A stretch of 27,549 bases of DNA from Alphaproteobacteria bacterium (GCA_005883445.1 VAZL01000293.1:4578-32126), one strand, 5' to 3'; numbered from the stretch's first letter, positions 1 through 9,743 are shown. The notes: a model not told the origin generated them from the sequence alone. Translations and numbers: made by a program.

Positions 1-112
1 GCCTCTCGATCGTCGCGTCGATGCGCGCGAGCGCTTCGACCTCGCCGTCGCCGACTTGAAAGCGCTTGCTCACGCCACGGATAACCACGTGGGGCCGCTC
101 GGCGCTACGCAT
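1..112 (-). CDS. ABC transporter ATP-binding protein, N-terminal end (partial)
   Basis: Only the first 37 codons lie in the window; the gene runs off the left edge. The reading starts MRSAERPHVVIRGVSKRF and continues through GDGEVEALARIDATIER. This is the usual opening of NitT/TauT (SsuB/TauB-type) ATPases: a first beta strand, a VSKRF segment, then an ALxxID stretch before the Walker A motif, which would lie outside the window. The ATG overlaps the end of the upstream permease gene by 8 bases (ATGCGTAG), so the two are probably translationally coupled. It would power the permease at 105-974. The family call rests on a short segment plus context. Confidence 0.8.
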   Translation of the reverse strand, partial: MRSAERPHVVIRGVSKRFQVGDGEVEALARIDATIER

Positions 113-974
113 GGTGTTGCGGACTCCACTGCAGCACGCGATTGCTGATGACGACGATGATGCGGTCGGTTACGAAGCCGCAGACGCCGATGACGATCAT
201 CCCCGTCACCACCAGGTCGGTGCGCGAGAGCGTGCGGCCGTCCATGATCACGGAGCCGAGCCCGGTAGGCACGCCGGTCATCTCGCCGACCACGATCAGG
301 ATCCAGGCAAAACCGTGCGCGATGTGAAGCCTGTTGAAGATCGACGGCAGCGAAGCCGGAAACACGATCTGACGGAACATGGCGGAGCCCGAGCAGCCCA
401 GCATGGCGGCGGCCTCGAACAGCCGCACATCGACGGAGCGCACGCCGAAGATAGTGTTGAGCAGGATCGGATAGAACGCGCCGAGGAAGACCAGAAAGAT
501 CGCCGCGTTCGGCCCCAGCCCGAAGAAGATCATCGACAGCGGCAGCCACGCCGTCACCGGAATCGGCCGCAACAGGTTGATCGTCGGGTCGAGCAGCTGC
601 CGCAGCAACTTGATGCGCCCGATCATCAGGCCGAGCGGAATGCCGATCAGCGCGGCCAGGAAAAAGCCGCCGTAGACCCGCGTCATCGACTTCCAGATAT
701 GGGTCAGGATGGTCGCGCTGAAGGCATCGTCATAGACGCCGCCGAACGAGAAGTCGTACATCATCACCGCGACTTCGCGCGGGCTCGGAACGAGCCGCGT
801 GCCGGTGATGGCGACGGCGCGGTCCCATAGCAGGATCAGCACGAGCGGAAAGCCCACCCCGAGCGCGACCGCGCGTACCTGTTCCGCAAGGCGCCGGCGG
901 CGGCGGGCAGCCGACGGCGCTTCCGGCACGGATTGGGGCGTCGCCTCCGGAAGCGCCGTGACTTGCTCGCTCAA
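105..974 (-). CDS. ABC transporter permease (NitT/TauT, SsuC/TauC-like)
   Basis: Inner-membrane channel subunit of 289 residues, the normal size for this family. A basic N-terminal tail (run of Arg near residues 25-28) precedes about six hydrophobic spans beginning near residue 36. The cytoplasmic EAA loop that docks on the ATPase is clear at residues 187-206 (EAAAMLGCSGSAMFRQIVFP). The start codon is TTG, chosen because a GAGGG ribosome site lies 7 bases upstream and no better start is present. It follows the binding-protein gene by 18 bases and overlaps the ATPase gene by 8, so the three form one operon. Position behind urc1/urc4 suggests pyrimidine-related transport, but substrate cannot be read from the sequence. 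Confidence 0.9.
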   Translation of the reverse strand: MSEQVTALPEATPQSVPEAPSAARRRRRLAEQVRAVALGVGFPLVLILLWDRAVAITGTRLVPSPREVAVMMYDFSFGGVYDDAFSATILTHIWKSMTRVYGGFFLAALIGIPLGLMIGRIKLLRQLLDPTINLLRPIPVTAWLPLSMIFFGLGPNAAIFLVFLGAFYPILLNTIFGVRSVDVRLFEAAAMLGCSGSAMFRQIVFPASLPSIFNRLHIAHGFAWILIVVGEMTGVPTGLGSVIMDGRTLSRTDLVVTGMIVIGVCGFVTDRIIVVISNRVLQWSPQHHA

Positions 975-992
975 GACGCGTCCCTCGTTTGC

Positions 993-1928
993 CTACATGA
1001 ACTGCTTGGTGATGTGGCGGTTGAGGTCGGGCACCTGGCGGATCTGCTTGTTCTCGAACATCAGCCGGGTATAGGCGTTGGCGCGCTCCATGAACACGTC
1101 GTCGAGCTTCCACGCGAGTTCGACGTTCGGCACCGCAAGCTCGACGGATTTCTTTTGCTGGCCAAGCTTCTGCATCGCCATCTCGACGATCTCTCCGGGA
1201 TGCGCCATGGCGTAGTCGACCGCCTGACGGTGCATGTCGACGATGAGCTTGACGCGGGCGGGATTGTCTTTGACCGCCTTCTCGCTCGCGGACAGGATCA
1301 TGTTGAGGGGTCCGATGGGGGTCGAATAGGGATACTCGACCAGCCGGCCGGTGCCGTTGGCGAGGCTGATGCCGGCCGCCGGCTCCGCGCCGACATAGGC
1401 GTCGACGTCGCCGCGCGCGAGCGCCGCGGCGTGGTCGCTGAATTGCAGCCGGATCGGCTGGATGTCCTTGATCGACATGCCTTCCATGCGCAGCCGCTCG
1501 AGGATCACCGCCTCCTGCGTCGATCCCGGCCAGATCGCGACCTTTTTGCCTTTGAGATCCTTGATCGTCTTGATGTCGGTGTTCACCCCGGCCATGACCG
1601 CCATGCCGCGGTTGTTGGCGTTGGCCACGATCAGCACCGGTTCGCCCGCCGCGGCCCCGAGCAGGAACGCCGCGATGCCGTGGATGCAGGTGTCCACCGT
1701 GCCGGTGAGCACCGCGTTCTTGCCGTCGGTCGGGCTCTCGAACGGAATGACCTCGACGGTGTAGCCGGCGGGAACGAACTTCTCGTAGAAGTAGGCGGAG
1801 ATGCCGTGGATGAGCTTCAAGGTTCCGACCTTGAGCACTTTATCCTGGGCGTGAACTTGCGGGGCAAAGGCGATCGACAGCGCCGCGACGAGGACGGGCA
1901 GCGCAAGCTTGAAGGGCCGGGCGAGCAT
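993..1928 (-). CDS. ABC transporter substrate-binding protein (NMT1/THI5-SsuA-like)
   Basis: Periplasmic receptor of 311 residues for the permease and ATPase downstream. I start it at MLARPFKLALPVL because this gives a standard signal peptide ending VHAQ and a GGGAG ribosome site 8 bases upstream; an in-frame ATG further upstream (2039) would add an Arg/His-rich segment that does not look like protein. The mature part has the family's two-lobed features: VLKVGTLKLIHG at the first strand, an LxGTVDTCIHGIAAFLLGA segment near residue 80, and DLKGKKVAIWPGSTQE near residue 128. NMT1-like receptors bind pyrimidines, sulfonates, nitrate and related small molecules. Its place behind urc1 and urc4 makes a pyrimidine or a pathway intermediate the leading guess for the ligand. 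Confidence 0.9.
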   Translation of the reverse strand: MLARPFKLALPVLVAALSIAFAPQVHAQDKVLKVGTLKLIHGISAYFYEKFVPAGYTVEVIPFESPTDGKNAVLTGTVDTCIHGIAAFLLGAAAGEPVLIVANANNRGMAVMAGVNTDIKTIKDLKGKKVAIWPGSTQEAVILERLRMEGMSIKDIQPIRLQFSDHAAALARGDVDAYVGAEPAAGISLANGTGRLVEYPYSTPIGPLNMILSASEKAVKDNPARVKLIVDMHRQAVDYAMAHPGEIVEMAMQKLGQQKKSVELAVPNVELAWKLDDVFMERANAYTRLMFENKQIRQVPDLNRHITKQFM

Positions 1929-2132
1929 GAAGAAAACTCCCTCTGGATGATGGGCATGCCCGGCAGCATGCGCCGCCAACCTAGCGCATCTCCTCCAAAG
2001 ATGCAGCCGTGAATCGGACGCGCTCTGAATCCTCCGCACCGGGGAGAGACGAGAAAGACGTGTCCTCTGCGCCGCTGCCTAGGGTTGAAGGGCGGCGCAT
2101 GACGGCAGGTCATGCGGTCGCAGCCGCAGGTC

Positions 2133-3266
2133 TCAGAACACCGTGCCGTCGGCTGCCACCGCAATCGGTGGGGGACCATCGGGCGGGCGCAATGCGTGCG
2201 CGATTTTTCGTCCCGCGCTCCAGGTGCCGCCCTGCAGCAACTGCGGCATGGTGAAATTCGAATCCAGCCCCAACCTTTCTCGCACCAGACCAACCAATGG
2301 GTCCATCAGCGCGACGGTGAGCGCGCGCCATTCGACGACGAGCTCTGAGCCGACGTCGTGCCGCAGCAGCGGATCGATGGCCGCGCGCGGGCGGATCGCG
2401 CCGAGATCGACGAGGAGGCCGCCGTTGCGATATTCGGCGAGCGCGGTGAGCTCCTGCGGCCTCTCCACGGCGAGCCCCGCCGCCTCGAGCGGCTCGATGA
2501 GCGAATAGGCGAGCCACTGCGAGAGCTTGTGGAACGGCACGACCTGGTCGGAGGCGTCGCCGGTGCGCACGGCGGGATGACGGCCGGCATCGCCGACGGG
2601 ATATCCGCGGACGGTCAGCCCCGAGGGCCAGATCGACGATAAGCCGTCGAGCAGCGCGGTCAGGAGCCTCGCCGCCGGGATGCGCCCGTCGCGGGCGACG
2701 TTGCGACAATGGTCCGCCAGGTTGCCAGGACGCGCTCCCTCGCGTGCGAACAGATCCGCGCGATCGGCGAGCGCTTTGCCGAGTCGGCGCAGCAGCGCGC
2801 TACGCGCGTCCAATCCGACCAGCGGATTTTCCGCATCGACCTGAAAATGGCGCGCCAGCGTCGCTGCGTCGATGGTTGCGAGTGCGACGCTGTCGACCCG
2901 CCACGGCCGGGCGGGGTCGGCGGAGAATACTCCCGCGCGAAACATGTCGAAGCTCGCCACGGCGAGGCCCTCGGAACGCGCGAAGGAGAGGCCGCTGTCT
3001 CGTTCGCGGTAGCGCCAGCGATCGCCGGCGCCGGCGTCGAGCAGCACGCTCACGGTCGCCAGGTCGGCGGCCATGCGGGCGCGCTCGAGGCCATCGGCGT
3101 CGCTGCGCGCCGCGAGCTCGCCCCAACGGTCGACGCCGCCGGCCGAGAAATGGCGCCAGCGGCTGTGCCGCTCGGAGACGGCTTTCGTCGAGGGCGAAAT
3201 GGGGCGAGCGGCCGTCGGCCACCCAGCGATGCACCACGCCGCAGCGCTCGCGCACCGCGGCGGCAT
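2133..3266 (-). CDS. urc4: URC4/urg3 (DUF1688) family protein, 5' end out of frame
   Basis: Urc4 is one of the proteins needed for the URC route of uracil breakdown, first found in yeast and also present in bacteria; its chemistry is not settled. The frame open from 3266 to 2133 carries the family core: HSRWRHFSAGGVDRW, then DLATVSVLLDAGAGDRW, and near the C-terminus VPFHKLSQWLAYSLIEP and ALAEYRNGGLLVDLGA, which I recognise as DUF1688 hallmarks. The first ~35 residues from the ATG at 3266 do not fit the family. The proper N-terminus lies in another frame directly upstream (3166-3321), and about 20 residues expected between the two are missing. A protein made from 3266 would lack the native N-terminus, so the gene is probably inactive unless the sequence is in error. 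It lies directly behind urc1. Confidence 0.8.
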   Translation of the reverse strand: MPPRCASAAAWCIAGWPTAARPISPSTKAVSERHSRWRHFSAGGVDRWGELAARSDADGLERARMAADLATVSVLLDAGAGDRWRYRERDSGLSFARSEGLAVASFDMFRAGVFSADPARPWRVDSVALATIDAATLARHFQVDAENPLVGLDARSALLRRLGKALADRADLFAREGARPGNLADHCRNVARDGRIPAARLLTALLDGLSSIWPSGLTVRGYPVGDAGRHPAVRTGDASDQVVPFHKLSQWLAYSLIEPLEAAGLAVERPQELTALAEYRNGGLLVDLGAIRPRAAIDPLLRHDVGSELVVEWRALTVALMDPLVGLVRERLGLDSNFTMPQLLQGGTWSAGRKIAHALRPPDGPPPIAVAADGTVF

Positions 3267-3317
3267 CGTTGAGGTTGGCGAGGTGCGACGGCGACGAATT
3301 CGACTCCGCTCGCGCCG

Positions 3318-3321
<4 letters not shown>
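3166..3321 (-). pseudogene. urc4: Detached N-terminal coding segment of urc4
   Basis: This frame opens with a GTG that overlaps the urc1 stop codon (GTGA), a typical coupled start. It reads into NDAAAVRERCGVVHRWVADG and then SPHFALDESRLRAA, which looks like the normal N-terminus of a DUF1688/Urc4 protein. After about residue 52 it turns to Arg/Pro-rich nonsense, while the family sequence resumes in another frame at HSRWRHF (3167 and below). The segment that usually joins them, an aliphatic helix and a YPDLxIPF-like stretch, is absent. The simplest reading is a deletion of a length not divisible by three. The junction lies at or inside a perfect 6-bp inverted repeat with a 3-base loop (3158-3172). 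Confidence 0.7.
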
Positions 3322-4555
<1,234 letters not shown>

Positions 4556-4559
<4 letters not shown>

Positions 4560-4613
4560 GACAGACCTCTAGGGACGTCAGCCGCGGGGTTCATGACACA
4601 CGCTACTGACGTC
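4556..4613 (-). repeat. Direct repeat at the urc1 start with a 12-codon coupled leader ORF
   Basis: GGGTTCATGACA occurs exactly twice, at 4552-4563 (covering the urc1 ATG) and 4587-4598. Each copy is followed after 9-10 bases by GACGTC (4574-4580 and 4608-4613), so an approximately 30-bp unit appears duplicated in tandem with an offset near 35. On the minus strand the upstream copy supplies an ATG at 4594 that opens a 12-residue ORF (MNPAADVPRGLS), whose TGA overlaps the urc1 ATG (ATGA). I see no strong ribosome site for it. The repeated TGACGTC boxes could also be regulator half-sites; this is inference. Confidence 0.5.
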
Positions 4614-4894
4614 GATGTGACGCCACGGACGCGCAATCTCAGCCCAGCGGCTGAGCTGCGAAAAAACAAACAGGATAATCGAAACTAGACCTGCGCGCAA
4701 GCTCTCTCCTCCCTGAAGGCAGGGTGCCGCGGCAGTTTGGCGGCAGTGTCTTAAGAGACTCTGTCTCTTTTCCGCTCGTCCCCGTGCGGAGTGCCCCAGC
4801 CCTCGGCCCTGGATTCCCGTTTTGCCCTGCGGTCGGCACCGTCTTATTCAACTTGAGACGTGACTCCTGAATGACGGCTGGGCTGCGTTCGGCC
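4614..4894. other. Stretch with no convincing gene, containing one hairpin
   Basis: No reading frame here has protein-like composition together with a ribosome site. The only clear structure is a perfect 7-bp inverted repeat (AAGAGAC, loop TCT, GTCTCTT) at 4753-4769 followed by two more T on the plus strand, terminator-like in shape although its stem is AT-rich. With the urc1 leader the gene-free span is about 335 bases. Confidence 0.5.
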
Positions 4895-5170
4895 TCAATT
4901 CGCTTTACGAAGGCGGCGATGGCGTGAATTTTGATGCGCGCGTCTGCATTCAACTCCCCTCGCGTCCCGACAGGCCGGAAAAGCGGGCGTCGGCGAGGGC
5001 TTCACCGTGGGAATCTGCATGGGCACGTGCGGCGGCGGGGGAAGAAGCGGCGGGCCGACTTGGCTTGGTGCGGGCGCGAAGACTTGCGCCTGAGCCACGT
5101 TGGCGGCTCCTGCAACGACAAACATCCACAGCAACGCTCCCCGCAAAAGGAGCACCCGGTTTGCCTTCAT
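4895..5170 (-). CDS. Small Pro-rich exported protein, hypothetical
   Basis: A 91-residue frame. The first ~29 residues (MKANRVLLLRGALLWMFVVA, then GAANVAQAQ) form a convincing signal peptide, followed by a Pro-rich segment (SQVGPPLLPPPPHVPMQIP, then TVKPSPTPAFP). I do not recognise a domain. The last ~30 residues turn Arg/His-rich and look non-coding, so the C-terminus may be frameshifted or decayed. There is no good ribosome site before the ATG. It sits alone between the urc leader and the solute-binding protein at 5226. It could be a real small secreted protein or a remnant of one. Confidence 0.45.
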   Translation of the reverse strand: MKANRVLLLRGALLWMFVVAGAANVAQAQVFAPAPSQVGPPLLPPPPHVPMQIPTVKPSPTPAFPACRDARGVECRRAHQNSRHRRLRKAN

Positions 5171-5225
5171 GCTGTGCAGATCTATGACCGTTCGAAACGG
5201 AATGTAAGTGCTATCGAATTCGAGG

Positions 5226-6038
5226 TCATCTCACCGACGGCGGTGGTGCGACCGCAGCATCGGTCTGGCCGCTGGCGCTGAGCGCCTTGGCGACGAAGCC
5301 GGAAGCCTTCATCTCCTCGATGAACTCGCGCAGATACCGCACGCCGGCCTCGCGGCCCTTGGGCGTGCCCATGGCTTGCTCGATGACCATAAAGCGACCC
5401 GGGATCACGCGCGTATCCGGGTGCTCTTTCGCGAATGCCACGATCGGCTGCTTCACCCCGGCCGCGGCTTCGAGCCGATCCTTGCGGAACAGCGCAAGCG
5501 CTTCGGGTCCGCTCGATTCCCGCACCAGTTTTGCATGCTTGAGCGCGCGAGTGAGATAAAGATCGTAGGCGCTGGCGCGCGCCACGGCGACGCGCACGCC
5601 GTCGCGGTCGACGTCCTCGACGGTCTTGAGCGGGGAGTCCACCGGCACGACGTAGGCGCCCTCGATCACGACATAGGGCGCGGTAAAGTCGATGCCCGCG
5701 GCGCGCACCGGGTCGATCGCCAGGAATGCGATGTCCCAGGCGCCCTTCTGCAGCGCGTCGAACACCTTGCCGGCGGCATCGAAGGTGACGAATTCGATCG
5801 GAACGGCGAGGCGCTTGGCGAGTTCGCGCGCCAGCTCCGCCGAGACCCCGCGCGGCTCGCCGGTCGCCGGGTCCTTCTGCGCCAGCACGATATTGCCGAA
5901 GTTGATCGCCGCGCGCAGCTTACCGCTCGGCGCGAGCTCGGTGACGACGTTGCGTGGAACATTCTCGGCCATGGCATCAGGTACGTGAAACGAGAGCAGA
6001 AATGACAGGAGCGCAAGCGGTGCGAGCGCCTTGATCAT
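5226..6038 (-). CDS. Transporter substrate-binding protein, family 3 (amino-acid/polar type)
   Basis: Periplasmic receptor of 270 residues. I begin at MIKALAPLALLSFLL, which gives a signal peptide ending at AMAE and has GAGG 8 bases upstream; an earlier in-frame Met (6092) adds residues before the signal without a ribosome site. The SBP_bac_3 pattern is clear: LRAAINFGNIVLAQ, then GEPRGVSAELARELAKRL, then KGAWDIAFLAIDPVRAAGI with the following TAPYV, where this family binds the ligand carboxylate and amine. No permease or ATPase lies next to it, so it is an orphan receptor. It is divergent from the ridA remnant, sharing about 160 bases of upstream DNA. Confidence 0.88.
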   Translation of the reverse strand: MIKALAPLALLSFLLSFHVPDAMAENVPRNVVTELAPSGKLRAAINFGNIVLAQKDPATGEPRGVSAELARELAKRLAVPIEFVTFDAAGKVFDALQKGAWDIAFLAIDPVRAAGIDFTAPYVVIEGAYVVPVDSPLKTVEDVDRDGVRVAVARASAYDLYLTRALKHAKLVRESSGPEALALFRKDRLEAAAGVKQPIVAFAKEHPDTRVIPGRFMVIEQAMGTPKGREAGVRYLREFIEEMKASGFVAKALSASGQTDAAVAPPPSVR

Positions 6039-6199
6039 GGAGGGATCCTCGGACGCAACCCACTCGGGCAGAGTATCCGAGCTTGCTCGCATTGCAAGGC
6101 CGCTCGCCCGAGCCCGCGTCCGGCCTGAGTTGACGCCGAACGTCCCATGGGCGAAGCCATACCGCGTTGATCTAGCGAGCGAGCACAGGGAGGGCAGCG

Positions 6200-6552
6200 A
6201 TGGCGAAGATCACCAGGACCAACCCCGAGGGCATCTCGAAGCCGTTTTCAAATTACTCGCATGTGGTGACGGCCGAGGGCGCGCAGAAGCTCGTATTCTG
6301 CGCCGGCCAGGTCGGGGCAGACGTGGACGGCAAGGTGCTGCCGCCCGACGATTTCGACGCCCAGGCCAAGATGGTGATGGCCAACCTGACCAAGGCGCTC
6401 GCCGCCGGCGGCGCCAAAATCTCCGACGTCACCAAGATCACGATCTACATCTGCAGCCCCCACGACGTGCCGAAGGCGCGCGGCATCCTGCACACTTATT
6501 TCGCCGGGCAGCCGCCAGCCAGCAGGAGATCGAAGCGATCGCCGCGGTGTGA
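6200..6552 (+). pseudogene. RidA-family (YjgF/UK114) gene with internal deletion and frameshift
   Basis: RidA proteins hydrolyse reactive enamine/imine intermediates. A good ribosome site (AGGG, 5-8 bases before ATG) opens MAKITRTNPEGISKPFSNYS, and the family pattern runs intact to residue 108 (TIYICSPHDV, then HTYFAGQPPAS). The expected last beta strand (PxS[T/C]xVxVxxLxxPxxxIEIEAIA) is then missing. Its end, EIEAIAAV followed by TGA, is present at 6526-6552 but in another frame. About 13-15 residues are lost together with a frame change at 6521-6530. Translation from the ATG instead runs on as unrelated sequence to 6805. The trimer-forming strand and part of the active site would be lost. 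Confidence 0.8.
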
Positions 6553-6685
6553 CCGGCTTCTCGGGAGCCAGCGCGCGTCCAATTCCGCCCGCCTCATTCC
6601 ACATAATTGCCTTACAAGTTCCATTCGTTGGTCGAAACTGGCGCTCAGAACATGTGCCGTGGGGAATAGCGTTGGGGTACCGGGG

Positions 6686-6805
6686 ATGTATCTTCTGGCC
6701 GTTTTCCGAGCCATTACAGCCGTCTTGACGCACCGCCGCTATCGACCGGAGTTGCACTACATGCGCGGCCCGGGACCGAAGTGGCACGAGCGTCACGGCC
6801 GATAG
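6686..6805 (+). CDS. Possible 39-residue protein, hypothetical
   Basis: The ORF reads MYLLAVFRAITAVLTHRRYR and ends RGPGPKWHERHGR. A hydrophobic start and a basic, His-rich tail give it a more protein-like look than its surroundings. It is in the same frame as the ridA 5' part and could instead be read-through noise. The only upstream purine stretch is GGGG immediately before the ATG. I do not recognise a family. Confidence 0.25.
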   Translation: MYLLAVFRAITAVLTHRRYRPELHYMRGPGPKWHERHGR

Positions 6806-6815
6806 CCTGTTCGTA

Positions 6816-6834
6816 GAAGCCGCTGGTCGGCTTC
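6816..6834. terminator. Hairpin, possible weak terminator
   Basis: A perfect 7-bp inverted repeat, GAAGCCG with loop CTGGT and CGGCTTC, lies 11 bases after the preceding stop codon. No T-run follows on either strand, so factor-independent termination is doubtful. The rest of 6553-7022 shows no convincing gene apart from the small ORF at 6686. Confidence 0.35.
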
Positions 6835-7022
6835 GCCCGTGCCGGTCTCGACCGACGACACGGACGCGATAGGCAGTTAACTCCAAAACAATCTTGCCGG
6901 CGGACGCCGCGCCCGCAGATCGGGCGGCTTGTCGCGGCGTCCGAGAAATAATTTGCATGAGGTGGGCGAAAGGCTCATTTTTCGCCGCCGACGATCGCTT
7001 GCCGGTCCGGCGGGGAGTTGTC

Positions 7023-8057
7023 ATGCCTCACATTCGATCGCGTGCATTCGGCCCAAACCTTAGCGTCGCAAGCCTTTGCATGAACGTTTGCATCGCCGCG
7101 GCGCTGCTTGCCGTCGACGCGTCCGCCGCGCATGCCGGCAAGATCAAGATGGTGTTCCCCGGACCGGTCACGACCTTCTCGCTGCCTTATCTCGTGGCGC
7201 AGAAGAAAGGCTGGCTGGGCGATCTCGAGGTCGAGGACGTGCATGTCACCGGCGATGCCAACGCCATGCGCGTCCTGCTTTCCGGCAACGCCGATATCGG
7301 CCTCATCGGCACGCTCAACGTGCTGGCGTCGATCAATGCCGGCGCCAGCATCCGCGCCGTGCATTCCTGGCAGCCGATCGGCGACTACAGCCTCGTGCTG
7401 GCGACGGGCAAGGGGAGCAAGCTTGCGGATGTCGCCGGCAAGACCTTCGCATCGTCCGGTCCCGGCGGCCTGCCCGATCAACTTCCGCGGCTCATCATGC
7501 GCAAGCACGGCATCGATGAAACCACGGCGCGTTTCGTCCAGGTGGGCGGCCACGCCGCCCGCCTCCAGGCCGTGATCGGCGGCCGCGCCGATGCGACGCT
7601 GGTCAACACCGTCACCGCGCTCAAAGGCGTAAAAGACGGCAAGGTGACGGTGGTGGCGAGACTGTCGGCGGAATTCCCGGGCCTCGGTTACGTCTGGAAC
7701 GTCGTGCGCACCGAAGCGCTCGCGAAACCCGAGCTTGCCGCTGCCTTCCAGACCATGACCGACATCGGAATCCGCGGATCGCGCTTCGTCATGGCCAATC
7801 CCGACGAGGCCGCGGCGATTCTGCACGAGCGGCTCGGCGATCTCGACCTGGCGTTTCTCACGGCGGTGGTGCGCGATCTCAACGGCGAGAATGTCTGGGG
7901 GGTGAACGGCGGGCTCGATCCGGCGATCGAGGAATTCACCGCCGACCTCAACGTGAAGCTCGGCAATCTGCCGGTCGCGGCGCCGGCGAAGGACGTTCTC
8001 GAGCCGCGCTTCGTCGAGCGCGCGCTCGCGACGCTCGGCAATTACCAGTCGAAATAG
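7023..8057 (+). CDS. ABC transporter substrate-binding protein (NitT/TauT type)
   Basis: Periplasmic receptor of 344 residues. The ATG at 7023 is chosen because GGGGAG lies 5 bases upstream and the protein then starts with a long signal sequence ending SAAHAG. The mature chain shows NMT1/SsuA features: KIKMVFPGPVTTFSLPYLVA, then LSGNADIGLIGTLNVLASIN, and the hinge segment KLADVAGKTFASSGPGG. It is followed after 7 bases by the ATPase gene and then the permease, so this is a complete operon. The ligand is unknown; sulfonates, nitrate-like anions and aromatic acids are all carried by relatives. Confidence 0.9.
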   Translation: MPHIRSRAFGPNLSVASLCMNVCIAAALLAVDASAAHAGKIKMVFPGPVTTFSLPYLVAQKKGWLGDLEVEDVHVTGDANAMRVLLSGNADIGLIGTLNVLASINAGASIRAVHSWQPIGDYSLVLATGKGSKLADVAGKTFASSGPGGLPDQLPRLIMRKHGIDETTARFVQVGGHAARLQAVIGGRADATLVNTVTALKGVKDGKVTVVARLSAEFPGLGYVWNVVRTEALAKPELAAAFQTMTDIGIRGSRFVMANPDEAAAILHERLGDLDLAFLTAVVRDLNGENVWGVNGGLDPAIEEFTADLNVKLGNLPVAAPAKDVLEPRFVERALATLGNYQSK

Positions 8058-8064
8058 CCGTGAG

Positions 8065-8871
8065 ATGAAACCGCCGGCGGCCTCCGACGGCATGGTCGTC
8101 TACGACGGCGTCAGCAAATTCTTCCCGGTACGCGCACGGCCGGGCCGCGAGGACAGCGCGGAACTGATGGTGGCGCTCGACCGCATCAACGCGAGCGTGC
8201 GCAAGGGCGAGCTGATCACGCTGCTGGGCCCGAGCGGATGCGGCAAGACGACCTTGTTGCGGCTCACCGCCGGGCTGATCGTGGCGGATGAGGGGCGCAT
8301 CACCATAGCAGGCACGCCGGTGACGGGTCCGCGCAAGGACGCCTGCATGGTGTTCCAGAATTTCGGCCTGCTGCCGTGGCGCACGGTGATGGGCAATGTC
8401 GAGTTCCCGCTCGAGATCGATGGCATGGGCGCGGCCGAGCGCCGCGATCGTGCGCGCGATTTCATCGAACTGGTGGGGCTCGGCGCCTTTGCCGAGCACT
8501 TTCCCCATGAATTGTCCGGCGGCATGCAGCAGCGGGTCGGCATCGCGCGCGCGCTGATGCGCAAGCCCATTCTCATCTTCATGGACGAGCCCTTCGGCGC
8601 GCTCGACGCCCAGACGCGCGAGCAGCTGCAGGAGGACTTCCTTGCGATATGGTCGCGCACTGGAGCGACGGTGGTCTTCGTCACCCACAGCATCGACGAG
8701 GCGCTCATCCTCTCCGACCGCATCTTCGTGTTCGAGACCGCCCCCGGACGGATCCGCACCGTCGTCGAGTCGCAGGTCGCCGCCGAGCGTCTGGGCGGCG
8801 ACGTCCGCGCCCACCCCGATTTCGGAAAATGCCGCGCCGAACTGCGCGAGATGCTCAGGAGCGAGCCATGA
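8065..8871 (+). CDS. ABC transporter ATP-binding protein (NitT/TauT type)
   Basis: ATPase of 268 residues. All core motifs are present: Walker A GPSGCGKTT near residue 55, a Q-loop at VFQNFGLLPW near residue 94, signature LSGGMQQR near residue 151, Walker B ILIFMDEP near residue 169, and the switch His in VFVTHS. An insertion with RPGREDSAELM lies before the ALDRI strand. It starts 7 bases after the binding-protein stop and ends in an ATGA overlap with the permease gene, consistent with one coupled operon. Confidence 0.93.
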   Translation: MKPPAASDGMVVYDGVSKFFPVRARPGREDSAELMVALDRINASVRKGELITLLGPSGCGKTTLLRLTAGLIVADEGRITIAGTPVTGPRKDACMVFQNFGLLPWRTVMGNVEFPLEIDGMGAAERRDRARDFIELVGLGAFAEHFPHELSGGMQQRVGIARALMRKPILIFMDEPFGALDAQTREQLQEDFLAIWSRTGATVVFVTHSIDEALILSDRIFVFETAPGRIRTVVESQVAAERLGGDVRAHPDFGKCRAELREMLRSEP

Positions 8872-9707
8872 CCTCGTCACTGGAAATGCCGCCCCGCCGG
8901 TCGGTCCCGGCGCCGCAGCTGACATGGGCGCAACGCTTGCGCGAGGTTCTGCTGAGCCCTAACGCCATTCGCACCGCCTCGGTCGCGGTCTTTTTCGTGA
9001 TCTGGGAATATTACGGCCGCCGCATGGACCCCATCTTCATGGCGCCGCCCAGCGCGATCTTTCAGGCCGCGCTCGAGCTCATCCGGAACGGCGCGCTCGA
9101 GAAGGCGCTCATCCAGACCTTGTGGCCGTTCGCCGTCGGCATGGCGCTCACCGTCGTGATCGGCGTCGGGCTGGGTATCGTCATGGCACAATGGCGCACG
9201 TTGGAATATGTGCTCGACCCCTTCGTCAACGCGCTCTACGCCATCCCGCGCATCGCCCTCATCCCGCTGATCATCCTGTGGGCAGGATTGGAATTCGCCG
9301 GTAAGGTCACGATCCTGGTCTCGGTCGCGGTCTTCCCCATTACCGTGAACACCTATTCCGGCATCCGCGACGTGCGCGGCGGGATGTTGGAGATCGGCCG
9401 CGCCTATGGCGCCACTGAATGGCAGATTTTTTGGAAGATCATTCTGCCGGCGGCGATCCCCTTCATCATGGCGGGCATACGCTTGGCGGTCGGCTTGGCG
9501 ATCATCGGCATCATCGTTGCCGAGTTCTTCACCGCCATCAGCGGGCTCGGCGGCATGATCGTCGAATACGCCAATGTGTTCGCGACCGCAAAGCTGTTCG
9601 TGCCGATCATCGTCATCGCGCTCGTGGGCGTGGTGCTGACCGAGCTCGTGATGTGGCTAGAACGCCGCATGTCGCGCTGGCGCCAGCTCGAACGCGAGCG
9701 ATTCTAG
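8868..9707 (+). CDS. ABC transporter permease (NitT/TauT type)
   Basis: Membrane subunit of 279 residues. The ATG overlaps the ATPase stop (ATGA) and has AGGAG 6 bases upstream. About six hydrophobic spans follow a charged N-terminal tail; the EAA-type loop reads EIGRAYGATEWQIFWKIILP, with the Gly and the closing ILP in place. It completes the transporter begun at 7023. It converges with the molybdoenzyme gene at 9744, leaving 36 bases between them with no obvious strong terminator. Confidence 0.92.
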   Translation: MTSSLEMPPRRSVPAPQLTWAQRLREVLLSPNAIRTASVAVFFVIWEYYGRRMDPIFMAPPSAIFQAALELIRNGALEKALIQTLWPFAVGMALTVVIGVGLGIVMAQWRTLEYVLDPFVNALYAIPRIALIPLIILWAGLEFAGKVTILVSVAVFPITVNTYSGIRDVRGGMLEIGRAYGATEWQIFWKIILPAAIPFIMAGIRLAVGLAIIGIIVAEFFTAISGLGGMIVEYANVFATAKLFVPIIVIALVGVVLTELVMWLERRMSRWRQLERERF

Positions 9708-9743
9708 AATTCGCCTGCGGGCTGCGAGTTGGCATTATGACCG

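Noticed and set aside
4639..4953. A 104-residue minus-strand frame downstream of the small Pro-rich protein
   Set aside because: No ribosome site, no recognisable domain, and it runs into the hairpin region; composition looks random.
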